The notes under the pieces were generated by a model. That model saw nothing but the letters and a program-made list of their open reading frames with translations, had not been told where the DNA came from and did not search any database. A DNA stretch of 64,000 bases from Litorimonas sp051251645. GTDB lineage: Bacteria > Pseudomonadota > Alphaproteobacteria > Caulobacterales > Maricaulaceae. Numbering within the stretch: position 1 is the first letter of the stretch; each line of letters starts with the position of its first letter. Positions 34,063-41,006 of this stretch are shown in pieces. The position numbers were made by a program, and so were the translations under genes. The stretch covers positions 1,054,001 to 1,118,000 of the forward strand of contig JBPOEY010000001.1 in NCBI GenBank assembly GCA_051251645.1, in the 5' to 3' direction.

Positions 34063-34664
34063 CACTCGCCCAAAAACTAGACTGGAACAAAGGCGGCGGT
34101 CTCGTTCCCGCGATTGTGCAGGACGCAGACACGCTGCAAGTCCTCATGCTCGGTTATATGACCGAAGCGGCCTTGGCGAAAACCAAGGAGACAGGTCTCG
34201 TCACTTTCCATTCGCGCAGCCGCGACACGCTCTGGACCAAAGGCGAAACCAGTGGCCATACGCTCTCCTTGGTCAGTCTTATGGCCGATTGCGACGCGGA
34301 TACAATTTTGGTGAAAGCCCGCCCGGCAGGACCCACATGCCATGAAGGCACGGTCTCTTGTTTTGGCGATGAGGGCGCGAATGGTGTCGGGTTTCTCGGC
34401 TATCTTGATACACTCATTCGCGACCGGAAAACAGCTGACCCAAGCAGCAGCTACACGGCCAAACTCCTCCAAGGCCCGCTCGTCAAAGCAGCGCAGAAAG
34501 TCGGCGAAGAAGGCGTTGAAACCGCCCTCGCCGCCGTGGCGGAAGGCGACGTGGAATTTAAAGGGGAAGCGGCGGACCTTCTCTACCATTTGCTGGTCCT
34601 CCTAGCCGCGAAAGACGTGCCGCTTGATGACGTGATTGCGGTTCTTCAGGATCGTCACAAGTAA
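34059..34664 (+). CDS. hisIE: Bifunctional phosphoribosyl-AMP cyclohydrolase / phosphoribosyl-ATP pyrophosphatase HisIE
   Basis: This 201-residue fusion does steps two and three of the pathway. The cyclohydrolase half (about 1-110) has HSRSRDTLWTKGETSGH, the metal Asp/Cys cluster ADCDADT and PTCHEGTVSCFG. The pyrophosphatase half (about 112-201) is MazG-like with KVGEEGVETALAAVAEGD and EAADLLYHLLVLL. HisI-HisE fusion is common in enterobacteria but many alphaproteobacteria keep them apart. It is the last gene of the operon; no hisN-type phosphatase is present here. Confidence 0.95.
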   Translation: MTLAQKLDWNKGGGLVPAIVQDADTLQVLMLGYMTEAALAKTKETGLVTFHSRSRDTLWTKGETSGHTLSLVSLMADCDADTILVKARPAGPTCHEGTVSCFGDEGANGVGFLGYLDTLIRDRKTADPSSSYTAKLLQGPLVKAAQKVGEEGVETALAAVAEGDVEFKGEAADLLYHLLVLLAAKDVPLDDVIAVLQDRHK

Positions 34665-34705
34665 GCCCTGCCTTTCGAAGATGCGACCACTCTCACCACG
34701 CACCT

Positions 34706-34726
34706 CCCGCCGACTTGATCGGCGGG
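34706..34726. repeat. Hairpin, left member of a complementary pair
   Basis: CCCGCCGA and TCGGCGGG form a perfect 8-bp stem with loop CTTGA, 42 bp after hisIE. The core GCCGACTTGATCGGC is the exact reverse complement of the core of the right hairpin. It may help end his transcription, but there is no U-tract. Confidence 0.7.
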
Positions 34727-34780
34727 TCCATGAACCAAAAACCCTCGCAACCGCACTCAGGCCCATGTCTGCACCATGGG

Positions 34781-34801
34781 TAGGCCGATCAAGTCGGCCT
34801 A
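34781..34801. repeat. Hairpin, right member of a complementary pair
   Basis: TAGGCCGA and TCGGCCTA form a perfect 8-bp stem with loop TCAAG. Core GCCGATCAAGTCGGC is the reverse complement of the left core, so the two also make one larger inverted repeat with about 54 bp between them. The layout resembles a REP/BIME unit. Confidence 0.7.
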
Positions 34802-35281
34802 AGGGGAACGTCGGTTGTTTGGCGGGTATTCGATAGTTCAATCCTCGCCAAGTCCAGTAAAGCTCACCGTGACGTCCACAAAATTCAAAACCTCATCCCC
34901 GCTTACCAAATCCGTGATCTTTTAAGACTGTACCTTTCGGGCAGCGGAGGCGGCGATGCGCTAGTCGCTCTTTGCCACGAAAGGTCGGCGTTCATGGTGA
35001 CCTGACGGGTTTTGCAGCCTGGATGATCGCTTAAGACGGAACCGGATGAAGCCGCACGGGGCGGCTTAAGGATAGCATTCGGACGCCGCTTGTCAGGACG
35101 TCGCCGCGGATCGATTGTTTGTTTCGCCCCCACAAGGCTAGCCAATAGCCAACGCCATTGGCCGTGATCGAACGGCCCTTGATCCGCGGACGCCTCCGCA
35201 TTTTCTGCCGCGTGCGAGCGGTTGGACGTTGGCGTGTGCTTGATACTTCTTTTGTAAAGTCGCAAATTTGGCGAATTAATG

Positions 35282-35305
35282 ACGACACTGTCGCGACAGT
35301 GTCGT
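35282..35305. promoter_or_regulatory. 24-bp perfect palindrome, likely operator of the XRE gene
   Basis: Half-site ACGACACTGTCG is followed at once by its exact reverse complement, centre between 35293 and 35294. It lies 57 bp upstream of the XRE ATG, just after a TTAAT that could be part of a -10. A homodimeric regulator, probably the XRE protein itself, is the natural ligand. Confidence 0.6.
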
Positions 35306-35362
35306 TTACGCTGCATTTTACAGCTGCCATCAAGAGGCAACACAAAAGCAGAGAAATGAGCG

Positions 35363-35731
35363 ATGAATATAAAACAACGCCGCCTTGAAAAAGCATGGTC
35401 TCAGGAAGAACTTGCCCATCATTCTGGCCTCAGCACGCGGACGATACAGCGTATTGAAGGCGGGCAAAAGGCGGGTTTGGAATCGCTCAAATGTCTGGCG
35501 GCTGTGTTTGAAACATCCATTAGCGAGTTAATGCAGGAGCAAATAATGACGCCTAAGAACGAAGCAGTTCAACAGAAACAACCTCTGATTAATAAAATTG
35601 AGCGAGACGCAATTGAGTTCGCCCAATCATTACTAAAAGACCCGAGCAAGACCCGGATAGGCCCTTTGAGCAAAATAGAGCGTGAAGCGATAGCTTACGC
35701 CAAATCTCTGCTCAGTCTGTTCGACAAGTAA
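35363..35731 (+). CDS. XRE-family helix-turn-helix regulator with duplicated C-terminal helix
   Basis: A 122-residue protein. Residues 1-60 are a Cro/C1-type HTH (QRRLEKAWSQEELAHHSG, LSTRTIQRIEGGQKAGLESL), of the subgroup that has TRTIQRIE in the recognition helix. The C-terminal part has two related amphipathic helices, NKIERDAIEFAQSLLKDP and SKIEREAIAYAKSLLSLF, about 28 residues apart, with no membrane segment. Relatives often carry a transmembrane tail instead. It stands alone behind a 24-bp palindrome, suggesting autoregulation. Targets unknown. Confidence 0.85.
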   Translation: MNIKQRRLEKAWSQEELAHHSGLSTRTIQRIEGGQKAGLESLKCLAAVFETSISELMQEQIMTPKNEAVQQKQPLINKIERDAIEFAQSLLKDPSKTRIGPLSKIEREAIAYAKSLLSLFDK

Positions 35732-35757
35732 GAGCAGATAAACTCAGAAAACTAGAT

Positions 35758-36942
35758 CTAAAACGCCTCAAACGTCTCTTTCTTCTCGAGCGGTTCCCAC
35801 TTCCCGTCGACCATATGAATACCGCATTCGGTTTTGCCTTGGTTCCGCCAGCGGCCTGCGCGCGGATCTTCGCCGTCTGCGACACGCGTCGTGCACGGCT
35901 GGCAACCGATAGATGGATAGCCGAGCGCGAACATCGGGTGCGGCGGGAGATTATGACGGCGGATATAGGCGGTGACGTCTTTCGCGGACCAATAAGCCAG
36001 TGGGTTGATTTTCACCATGCCTTCAAGCTGCTCATAAATCGGCATCGCAGCGCGTTCCGGCGTCTGGTAGCGTTTTCGACCGGTCACTTGCGCGCCAAAA
36101 TGACCGACAGCATGTTTGAGCGGGCGCACTTTGCGCAAGGCGCAGCAACTATCAGGATTGTCGATGTGCAAATCCCCGGTGGGGTCTAGGTCTGCAACTT
36201 GGGATGGATCAGGCGCGACACTGATGAAGTTTTTTAAGCCCAAGTCCTGGATCAACTGATCGCGATAGGCCAGCGTTTGACGAAAATGCTTGCCTGTATC
36301 GAGAAAATAGATCGGTAAATCGGGCCGAATGCGGCTGACCATATGCAAGAGAACAGCGCTATCCGCGCCGAGTGAGCTGGCGAGGAACAGATCACCCTCA
36401 TGCTGAGCAATAGCGCGGCGCAGGGCAGCTTCCGCTCCCAGACCGAAAAAAGGGTCGTCGGTCTTTTGGTCCTCCATGCGGGTCAGGCGAGCATCGAAGA
36501 TGGAGGTGGCAGGGCCGGATTTAACCGCGTAACCGCGCTGATAGGTCAGATCAAAAGCGTCGAGCGCGGCATCCCAAGCCTCGGGCGTATGGCGTTTCAG
36601 CTCCGCATCTGAAACCCGCACCGCATCAAACCCACATTGCAGCGCAAAGGCAAATTGATCTGGGATCAACTGTCCGTCAGCCACGAGCAGTCCGGCATAG
36701 CCATGCCGCTGTCGCAATACGCGCGCGAGGCTGAAGCCACGACCATCTGTAAACGCGGCAAACTCAATGAAGATCGACTGAATGCGCGGCAGGGCGTCAA
36801 CAATTTCAGACAGGTCCGCATCGGGCAGAAGCCGGAGGGCCTCAATATCTTCATTCTGCGTGAGCGCGTCCAAATCGGACGGCTCCACCACATTGGCGTG
36901 TACGCCCGTGTCCCGGACGATCGAAAGATCAAGCGCTGGCAT
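35758..36942 (-). CDS. cysH: DUF934-CysH fusion: adenylylsulfate (APS) reductase
   Basis: A 394-residue fusion. Residues 1 to about 135 match DUF934, a small protein usually encoded between cysI and cysH. The rest is CysH, which reduces activated sulfate to sulfite with thioredoxin. The paired cysteines DSCCALRKVRPL and IGCQPCT are those of [4Fe-4S] enzymes that use APS; the C-terminal ECGIH carries the catalytic Cys. ATG 36942 has a full AAGGAGG ribosome site and lies 14 bases inside the cysI end; the frame to 37053 is spurious. It is the last gene of the cysG operon. Confidence 0.92.
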   Translation of the reverse strand: MPALDLSIVRDTGVHANVVEPSDLDALTQNEDIEALRLLPDADLSEIVDALPRIQSIFIEFAAFTDGRGFSLARVLRQRHGYAGLLVADGQLIPDQFAFALQCGFDAVRVSDAELKRHTPEAWDAALDAFDLTYQRGYAVKSGPATSIFDARLTRMEDQKTDDPFFGLGAEAALRRAIAQHEGDLFLASSLGADSAVLLHMVSRIRPDLPIYFLDTGKHFRQTLAYRDQLIQDLGLKNFISVAPDPSQVADLDPTGDLHIDNPDSCCALRKVRPLKHAVGHFGAQVTGRKRYQTPERAAMPIYEQLEGMVKINPLAYWSAKDVTAYIRRHNLPPHPMFALGYPSIGCQPCTTRVADGEDPRAGRWRNQGKTECGIHMVDGKWEPLEKKETFEAF

Positions 36943-38572
36943 AAAGAGCCTCCTTGAAGGCAGGGGTGCCAAGGCGGCGGTAGGTGTCGAGGAAACGCTC
37001 GTCCCCGGCCCGCTCACCCATATAAAAATCAACGATCCGCTCGATCCCATCAATCAATTCGTCTTGACTGAAACCCGCACCCATTTTGTCGCCAATGGCG
37101 GCGGTTTGCGTGGCGTCACCACCGAGTGTGACTTGGTAAAATTCGACGCCCGCTTTTTCGAGGCCGAGAATGCCGATGTGACCGACATGATGATGACCAC
37201 ACGCATTAATGCAGCCAGAAATCTTGATCTGCATCTCGCCGATCGCTTGCTGGCGTGCATGATCAGAAAACCGCTCAGCAATGGCCTGCGCGACAGGAAT
37301 AGAGCGGGCCGTCGCCAAAGCACAGAAGTCCATGCCGGGGCAGCAAATAATATCGCCGATGAGATTGATATTGGCGTCTTCCAGCTCGGCCGCGACTAAT
37401 CCGTCCCACACAGCGCGGAGCGCGTCTTGGCGGATATGGGGCAGGACCATATTTTGCTGATGGGTGAAGCGGATTTCGCCAAAACTATGCGCGTCCGCGA
37501 GGTCCGCGACAGCCCGTATTTGGTCTGAGGTGACATCCCCCGGCGCGCGTTCCGGATCTTTCAACGAGATGTTGACGATGGCGTAGCCGGGCGCAACATG
37601 CGTCACGACGTTGGTCTCAACCCATTTCCGGAAGGCTTCAGGTTGGTTCGTCATATCGAGCGGGGAGATCCCGGTCTCAAAGGCGGGCGACGCAAAATAG
37701 CTCGCAATCCGTTCGCGCTCGGCGGCCCCCACAGCGATATCATCGGGCTCCAGCGCGGCAAATTCGTCTTCAACGAGGCGCGTGAACTCTTCGATTCCCG
37801 TTTCGCGGACGAGGATTTTGATCCGCGCTTTGTATTTATTATCGCGGCGTCCAAAGCGGTTATACACCCGCATCGTCGATTCTAAGTAGGGCAGCAGATC
37901 ATCCTTGGCGCAGAAAGCCCGTAGCGTTTTCCCAATGACCGGAGTCCGGCCCAATCCCCCGCCGACAAGAATGTGATAGCCCACCTCACCCGCATCATTG
38001 CGCACGATCTGAATGCCAATATCGTGGCCTTTGATCATGGCGCGGTCTTGCGCGCTGCCGGTGACGGCAATCTTAAATTTGCGCGGCAGGAAAGAGAATT
38101 CCGGGTGCAACATTGACCACTGGCGGATCAACTCTGCCATGGGACGGGGGTCTTCGATTTCGTCGGCGGCTGCGCCCGCGTAAGGATCACAAGTAACATT
38201 GCGGATGCAATTCCCGCTCGTCTGGATCGCATGCATATCCACGCTTGCCAAATCGTCGAGCATATCCGGGACATCGCTCAAAATGGGCCAGTTGAATTGC
38301 ATGTTTTGACGGGTCGTAACGTGGCCGTAGCCTTTGTCATATTTATCCCCGAGATGGGCAAGCATACGCAACTGATCGGACCGCAGCGTCCCGTAAGGCA
38401 CGGCAACCCGCAACATATAGGCATGCAGTTGCAGATAGAGGCCGTTCATCAACCGTAGTGGACGAAACTCCGCCTCGCTGAGACGACCATCTAGGCGGCG
38501 TTCAACCTGCCCTCGGAACTGCGCGACACGGGAGTTTACAAATTCCGCGTCAAATTCATCATAGCGATACAT
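36929..38572 (-). CDS. cysI: Sulfite reductase haemoprotein (nitrite/sulfite reductase family, CysI)
   Basis: A 547-residue sirohaem and [4Fe-4S] enzyme that reduces sulfite to sulfide. The cluster cysteines are in CCPGMDFCALATARS and SGCINACGHHH; substrate-site residues lie in TRQNMQFNWP and TSGNCIRNVTCDP. Ferredoxin or another donor is likely because no CysJ flavoprotein gene is nearby. Nitrite reductase is the alternative, but the cysG/DUF2849/cysH setting argues for sulfite. Its ATG overlaps the DUF2849 stop by one base. Confidence 0.93.
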   Translation of the reverse strand: MYRYDEFDAEFVNSRVAQFRGQVERRLDGRLSEAEFRPLRLMNGLYLQLHAYMLRVAVPYGTLRSDQLRMLAHLGDKYDKGYGHVTTRQNMQFNWPILSDVPDMLDDLASVDMHAIQTSGNCIRNVTCDPYAGAAADEIEDPRPMAELIRQWSMLHPEFSFLPRKFKIAVTGSAQDRAMIKGHDIGIQIVRNDAGEVGYHILVGGGLGRTPVIGKTLRAFCAKDDLLPYLESTMRVYNRFGRRDNKYKARIKILVRETGIEEFTRLVEDEFAALEPDDIAVGAAERERIASYFASPAFETGISPLDMTNQPEAFRKWVETNVVTHVAPGYAIVNISLKDPERAPGDVTSDQIRAVADLADAHSFGEIRFTHQQNMVLPHIRQDALRAVWDGLVAAELEDANINLIGDIICCPGMDFCALATARSIPVAQAIAERFSDHARQQAIGEMQIKISGCINACGHHHVGHIGILGLEKAGVEFYQVTLGGDATQTAAIGDKMGAGFSQDELIDGIERIVDFYMGERAGDERFLDTYRRLGTPAFKEALYASA

Positions 38573-38868
38573 TAGACGAGCTCTGCTGTGTCATAGGACG
38601 GACCATGGGTTCTGAAACGCTCGCGATAGCGGGCGGGTTTGCCGTCTTCAGTGTCGATGAAATAAGCCCCGACAACCATGTTGGCGAATTCATCGGCCTT
38701 GGCCGTTGCGTCCATTTTGGTAATTTGGTCTTCGTCTTCGGTAAGACACGCATCGGCGTAATCGCGCGACCAGCCATAATCTTGGGTCATCCAGACATTC
38801 AGCCCGGAAACAAGCTCATTGGCGGTCATGGCTTGCGGGCCTTTGCCCTTATGTTTGAGCGTGCTCAT
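38572..38868 (-). CDS. DUF2849 protein of the sulfite-reduction operon
   Basis: A 98-residue protein of the DUF2849 family, which occurs next to cysI in many alphaproteobacteria. Visible features are MTANELVSGLNVWMT near the start and YFIDTEDGKPARYRERFRTHG near the end. It sits between cysG and cysI with overlaps on both sides. Function unknown; the constant position suggests help with sulfite reductase assembly or electron supply. Confidence 0.9.
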   Translation of the reverse strand: MSTLKHKGKGPQAMTANELVSGLNVWMTQDYGWSRDYADACLTEDEDQITKMDATAKADEFANMVVGAYFIDTEDGKPARYRERFRTHGPSYDTAELV

Positions 38869-40235
38869 GACACGGCTTTCATTTTTGCGCGTGCGCCGCG
38901 CACGTCATAGCCGATCATCACGACAGCCGGCCCTTTTATGCCGTTTGCCGCGAGGTCGTCTGGCAGGCTGCCAATTGTGCTGCTAAGAATGATTTCATTG
39001 GCGCGTGAGGCGTTTTCGACAACGGAGACAGGCGTTGCGCTTTCGGCCCCGTGCAACAGTAAGCGACCCTGAATAAACCGCGCGGCGCGCAGTCCCATAT
39101 AGATCGTCGCCCGTGCATCAGGCTTGGCCAAAGCCGTCCAGTCGAGTTCTGCAAAGCCATTTTCATCATGGCCTGTTGCCAGCGTCGCAGCGGTGTTTTC
39201 GCCGCGAACCGTCAAGGAATGACGCAAAGATGCCGCTGCTGCTGTCGCGGCCGTAATGCCCGGGTGGATGGTGAAGTCGATCCCGGCCGCATCGAGCGCC
39301 GCGAATTCTTCTTCGGCGCGTCCGAACACAAGCGGATCACCGCTTTTGAGGCGAACGACCGTCGCGCCGCGTTGCGCGAATTCAACCATAATACGGTTGA
39401 TTTCCTCTTGGCGAGTTGAGACGCCACCCGGAATTTTACCGACATAGTTATAGTCCGCTTCGCGGCGGCAGAGCGACAGAACCTCTTCACTCACAAGGCG
39501 GTCATAGATGACGACATCGGCGCTATGCATGACGCGTAAGGCGCCGATTGTAAGAAGGTCTGGATCGCCCGGCCCGGCTCCGACGATATGAACATAGCCC
39601 GCACTATCTTGTGTCTTTTCAGACATCTGTCGCGCCGCGTTATAACGTGTGGTGATAACATCAGAGTCCAAATTAGCGTAGTCGCCGAGACCAGACCCCA
39701 GCACTTGCGCCCACAAAGCTTGGCGCTTGGCAATGTCAGGCTCTTCTAATTTGAGTTGGTCACGCAGCTCTTTGATGGTCCGCGCGGTCTCGCCAAGATC
39801 CGACGGCAGACGGGATTCCAGATCACTTTTCAAGGCGCGCGCCAAGCCAGGGCTCGTGCCTTCTGTGCCGATTGAAACAGCCACCGGAGAGCGGTCAACA
39901 AGAGCGGGCGTGATGAAATCGCACCCCGCCGGTTGATCCGCGGCATTCACCGGAAGACCCAACGCGCGGGCTCTTTCAGCGATTATGAGGTTTTCATCAG
40001 GCGATTCTGTCGCCGCATAAATTAACGTTGCCGTTTCAAATGCGGCCTCATTGACAATCTTAACTCGTTCCGCGTCAGCCCAGCGAAGAATTTCGTCGCT
40101 CGGTGTGTCACTAAGCACAACCAATCGGGCTTCAGTTTTGATCAAGGTCCGGAGTTTTGCTTCAGCCGCTGGGCCGCCGCCAACAATAATCACAGTCTTG
40201 TCACGCAGATCAATATGGATAGGAAGGTAACGCAT
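38865..40235 (-). CDS. cysG: Sirohaem synthase CysG (trifunctional)
   Basis: CysG makes sirohaem for the sulfite reductase from uroporphyrinogen III. The 456-residue protein has the dehydrogenase/ferrochelatase module first (RYLPIHIDLRDKTVIIVGGG and SIGTEGTSPGLARALKSDLE), then the SAM-dependent uroporphyrinogen methyltransferase from about residue 212 (VHIVGAGPGDPDLLTIGALR, VRLKSGDPLVFGRAEEE, PGITAATAAAA). It is the first gene of the operon cysG-DUF2849-cysI-cysH. Its start is 86 bp from the divergent XRE-cupin gene with a palindrome between. Confidence 0.95.
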   Translation of the reverse strand: MRYLPIHIDLRDKTVIIVGGGPAAEAKLRTLIKTEARLVVLSDTPSDEILRWADAERVKIVNEAAFETATLIYAATESPDENLIIAERARALGLPVNAADQPAGCDFITPALVDRSPVAVSIGTEGTSPGLARALKSDLESRLPSDLGETARTIKELRDQLKLEEPDIAKRQALWAQVLGSGLGDYANLDSDVITTRYNAARQMSEKTQDSAGYVHIVGAGPGDPDLLTIGALRVMHSADVVIYDRLVSEEVLSLCRREADYNYVGKIPGGVSTRQEEINRIMVEFAQRGATVVRLKSGDPLVFGRAEEEFAALDAAGIDFTIHPGITAATAAAASLRHSLTVRGENTAATLATGHDENGFAELDWTALAKPDARATIYMGLRAARFIQGRLLLHGAESATPVSVVENASRANEIILSSTIGSLPDDLAANGIKGPAVVMIGYDVRGARAKMKAVS

Positions 40236-40265
40236 CTTAGGTTCGTTCTCTTGAAAGTTCAGTCC

Positions 40266-40281
40266 GTTCTATATATAGAAC
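40266..40281. promoter_or_regulatory. 16-bp perfect palindrome between cysG and the XRE-cupin gene
   Basis: GTTCTATATATAGAAC is fully palindromic. A TTGAAA at 40251-40256 and TATAGA at 40274-40279 (17-base spacer) form a fair promoter toward the XRE-cupin gene, so the palindrome overlaps its -10. Extra GTTC copies lie at 40241, 40245 and 40257. It is a likely site for control of both directions. Confidence 0.55.
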
Positions 40282-40321
40282 AGTTAGAAAAATTCCAGTC
40301 CCAAAACCTCACGAAGCTGTC

Positions 40322-40942
40322 ATGACCCGAAAAACCCGCTCTAAACGGCCTGCTTGCCCCGAAACGGAAGCGCTGTCTGAAAAATTAGGCGAAACAATTG
40401 CGCGGCTTCGTAAGACGGATCAGCTCTCGCTCGGCGAATTATCGGAAATGTCCGGTGTCGCGAAGTCGATGATCAGCCAAATCGAAAAAAATGAATCAAA
40501 CCCAACGGTCGCGACCCTCTCTCGCTTGTCGCAAGCGTTAGGAACGAGTGTTGAGGCCATGTTCGCGACTTCGCCAACGCAAACCGCGCTTGTCCAACAT
40601 GCGCGTGTGCAGGATATTCCACATATTACGTCTGATGATGGGCTGTGTGACTTACGCATTATTGGCGCGATCGAAACCGTCCAATTTGTGCAAGTTTATG
40701 ACTTTCGAGCCCAATCAGGTGGGGTTCTAATCAGTTCCCCTCACCCCATCGGGTCGGTCGAAAACCTGACTCTCTTATCAGGTGAGCTTGAGGTGCGGGT
40801 CGAAGGAGAGCGTTGGACTGTAAAAGAAGGCGAAACGCTCAGGTATCACGCGGATCGACCGCATAGTATCCATAACCGAACGGATCATCCGGCTCATGCG
40901 ACGATGGTCAACATCCTCGCGCATAGTGTCAGACCTGGCTAA
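40322..40942 (+). CDS. XRE-cupin transcriptional regulator
   Basis: A 206-residue regulator with an N-terminal HTH (LSLGELSEMSGVAKSMISQ, then ESNPTVATLSRLSQALG) and a C-terminal cupin (ENLTLLSGELEVRVEGE, ETLRYHADRPHSIHN). This build is typical of regulators that sense a small ligand bound in the cupin. It diverges from the cysG operon with 86 bp and a palindrome between them. That points to control of sulfur assimilation, but the ligand and sign of control are not shown. Confidence 0.9.
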   Translation: MTRKTRSKRPACPETEALSEKLGETIARLRKTDQLSLGELSEMSGVAKSMISQIEKNESNPTVATLSRLSQALGTSVEAMFATSPTQTALVQHARVQDIPHITSDDGLCDLRIIGAIETVQFVQVYDFRAQSGGVLISSPHPIGSVENLTLLSGELEVRVEGERWTVKEGETLRYHADRPHSIHNRTDHPAHATMVNILAHSVRPG

Positions 40943-40946
40943 TGAC

Positions 40947-40990
40947 TGTCCGAGAAGGACAATCGCGACTTGCCATCGTCGCCTGTCGCG
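40947..40990 (+). other. Nested inverted repeats in the thrC leader
   Basis: TGTCC-GAGAA-GGACA (40947-40961) is followed by CGCGAC (40964-40969), which can pair with GTCGC at 40978-40982 or GTCGCG at 40985-40990. The set lies between the XRE-cupin stop and thrC. Mutually exclusive pairings are possible, but no leader peptide or U-tract is seen. Confidence 0.3.
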
Positions 40991-41006
40991 TTAGGGCAAA
41001 AATCTC

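Larger units (their letters stand above)
34665..35362. other. Long intergenic region with hairpins and a palindrome
   Basis: About 700 bp between hisIE and the XRE gene. It holds two hairpins with complementary loops (34706-34726 and 34781-34801) and the 24-bp palindrome at 35282-35305. Minus-strand frames of 146 and 121 codons overlap each other at 34903-35396 and match nothing I know; I regard them as non-coding. A degraded gene cannot be excluded. Confidence 0.5.

Noticed and set aside
34903..35396. Minus-strand frames of 146 and 121 codons as genes
   Set aside because: They overlap each other in different frames, have no ribosome site or known motif, and run across the 24-bp palindrome.
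40241..40269. Several GTTC words near the cysG promoter as an SOS box
   Set aside because: Spacings are 0, 8 and 5 bases between copies, not the 7 bases of the LexA site; the 16-bp palindrome explains the region better.
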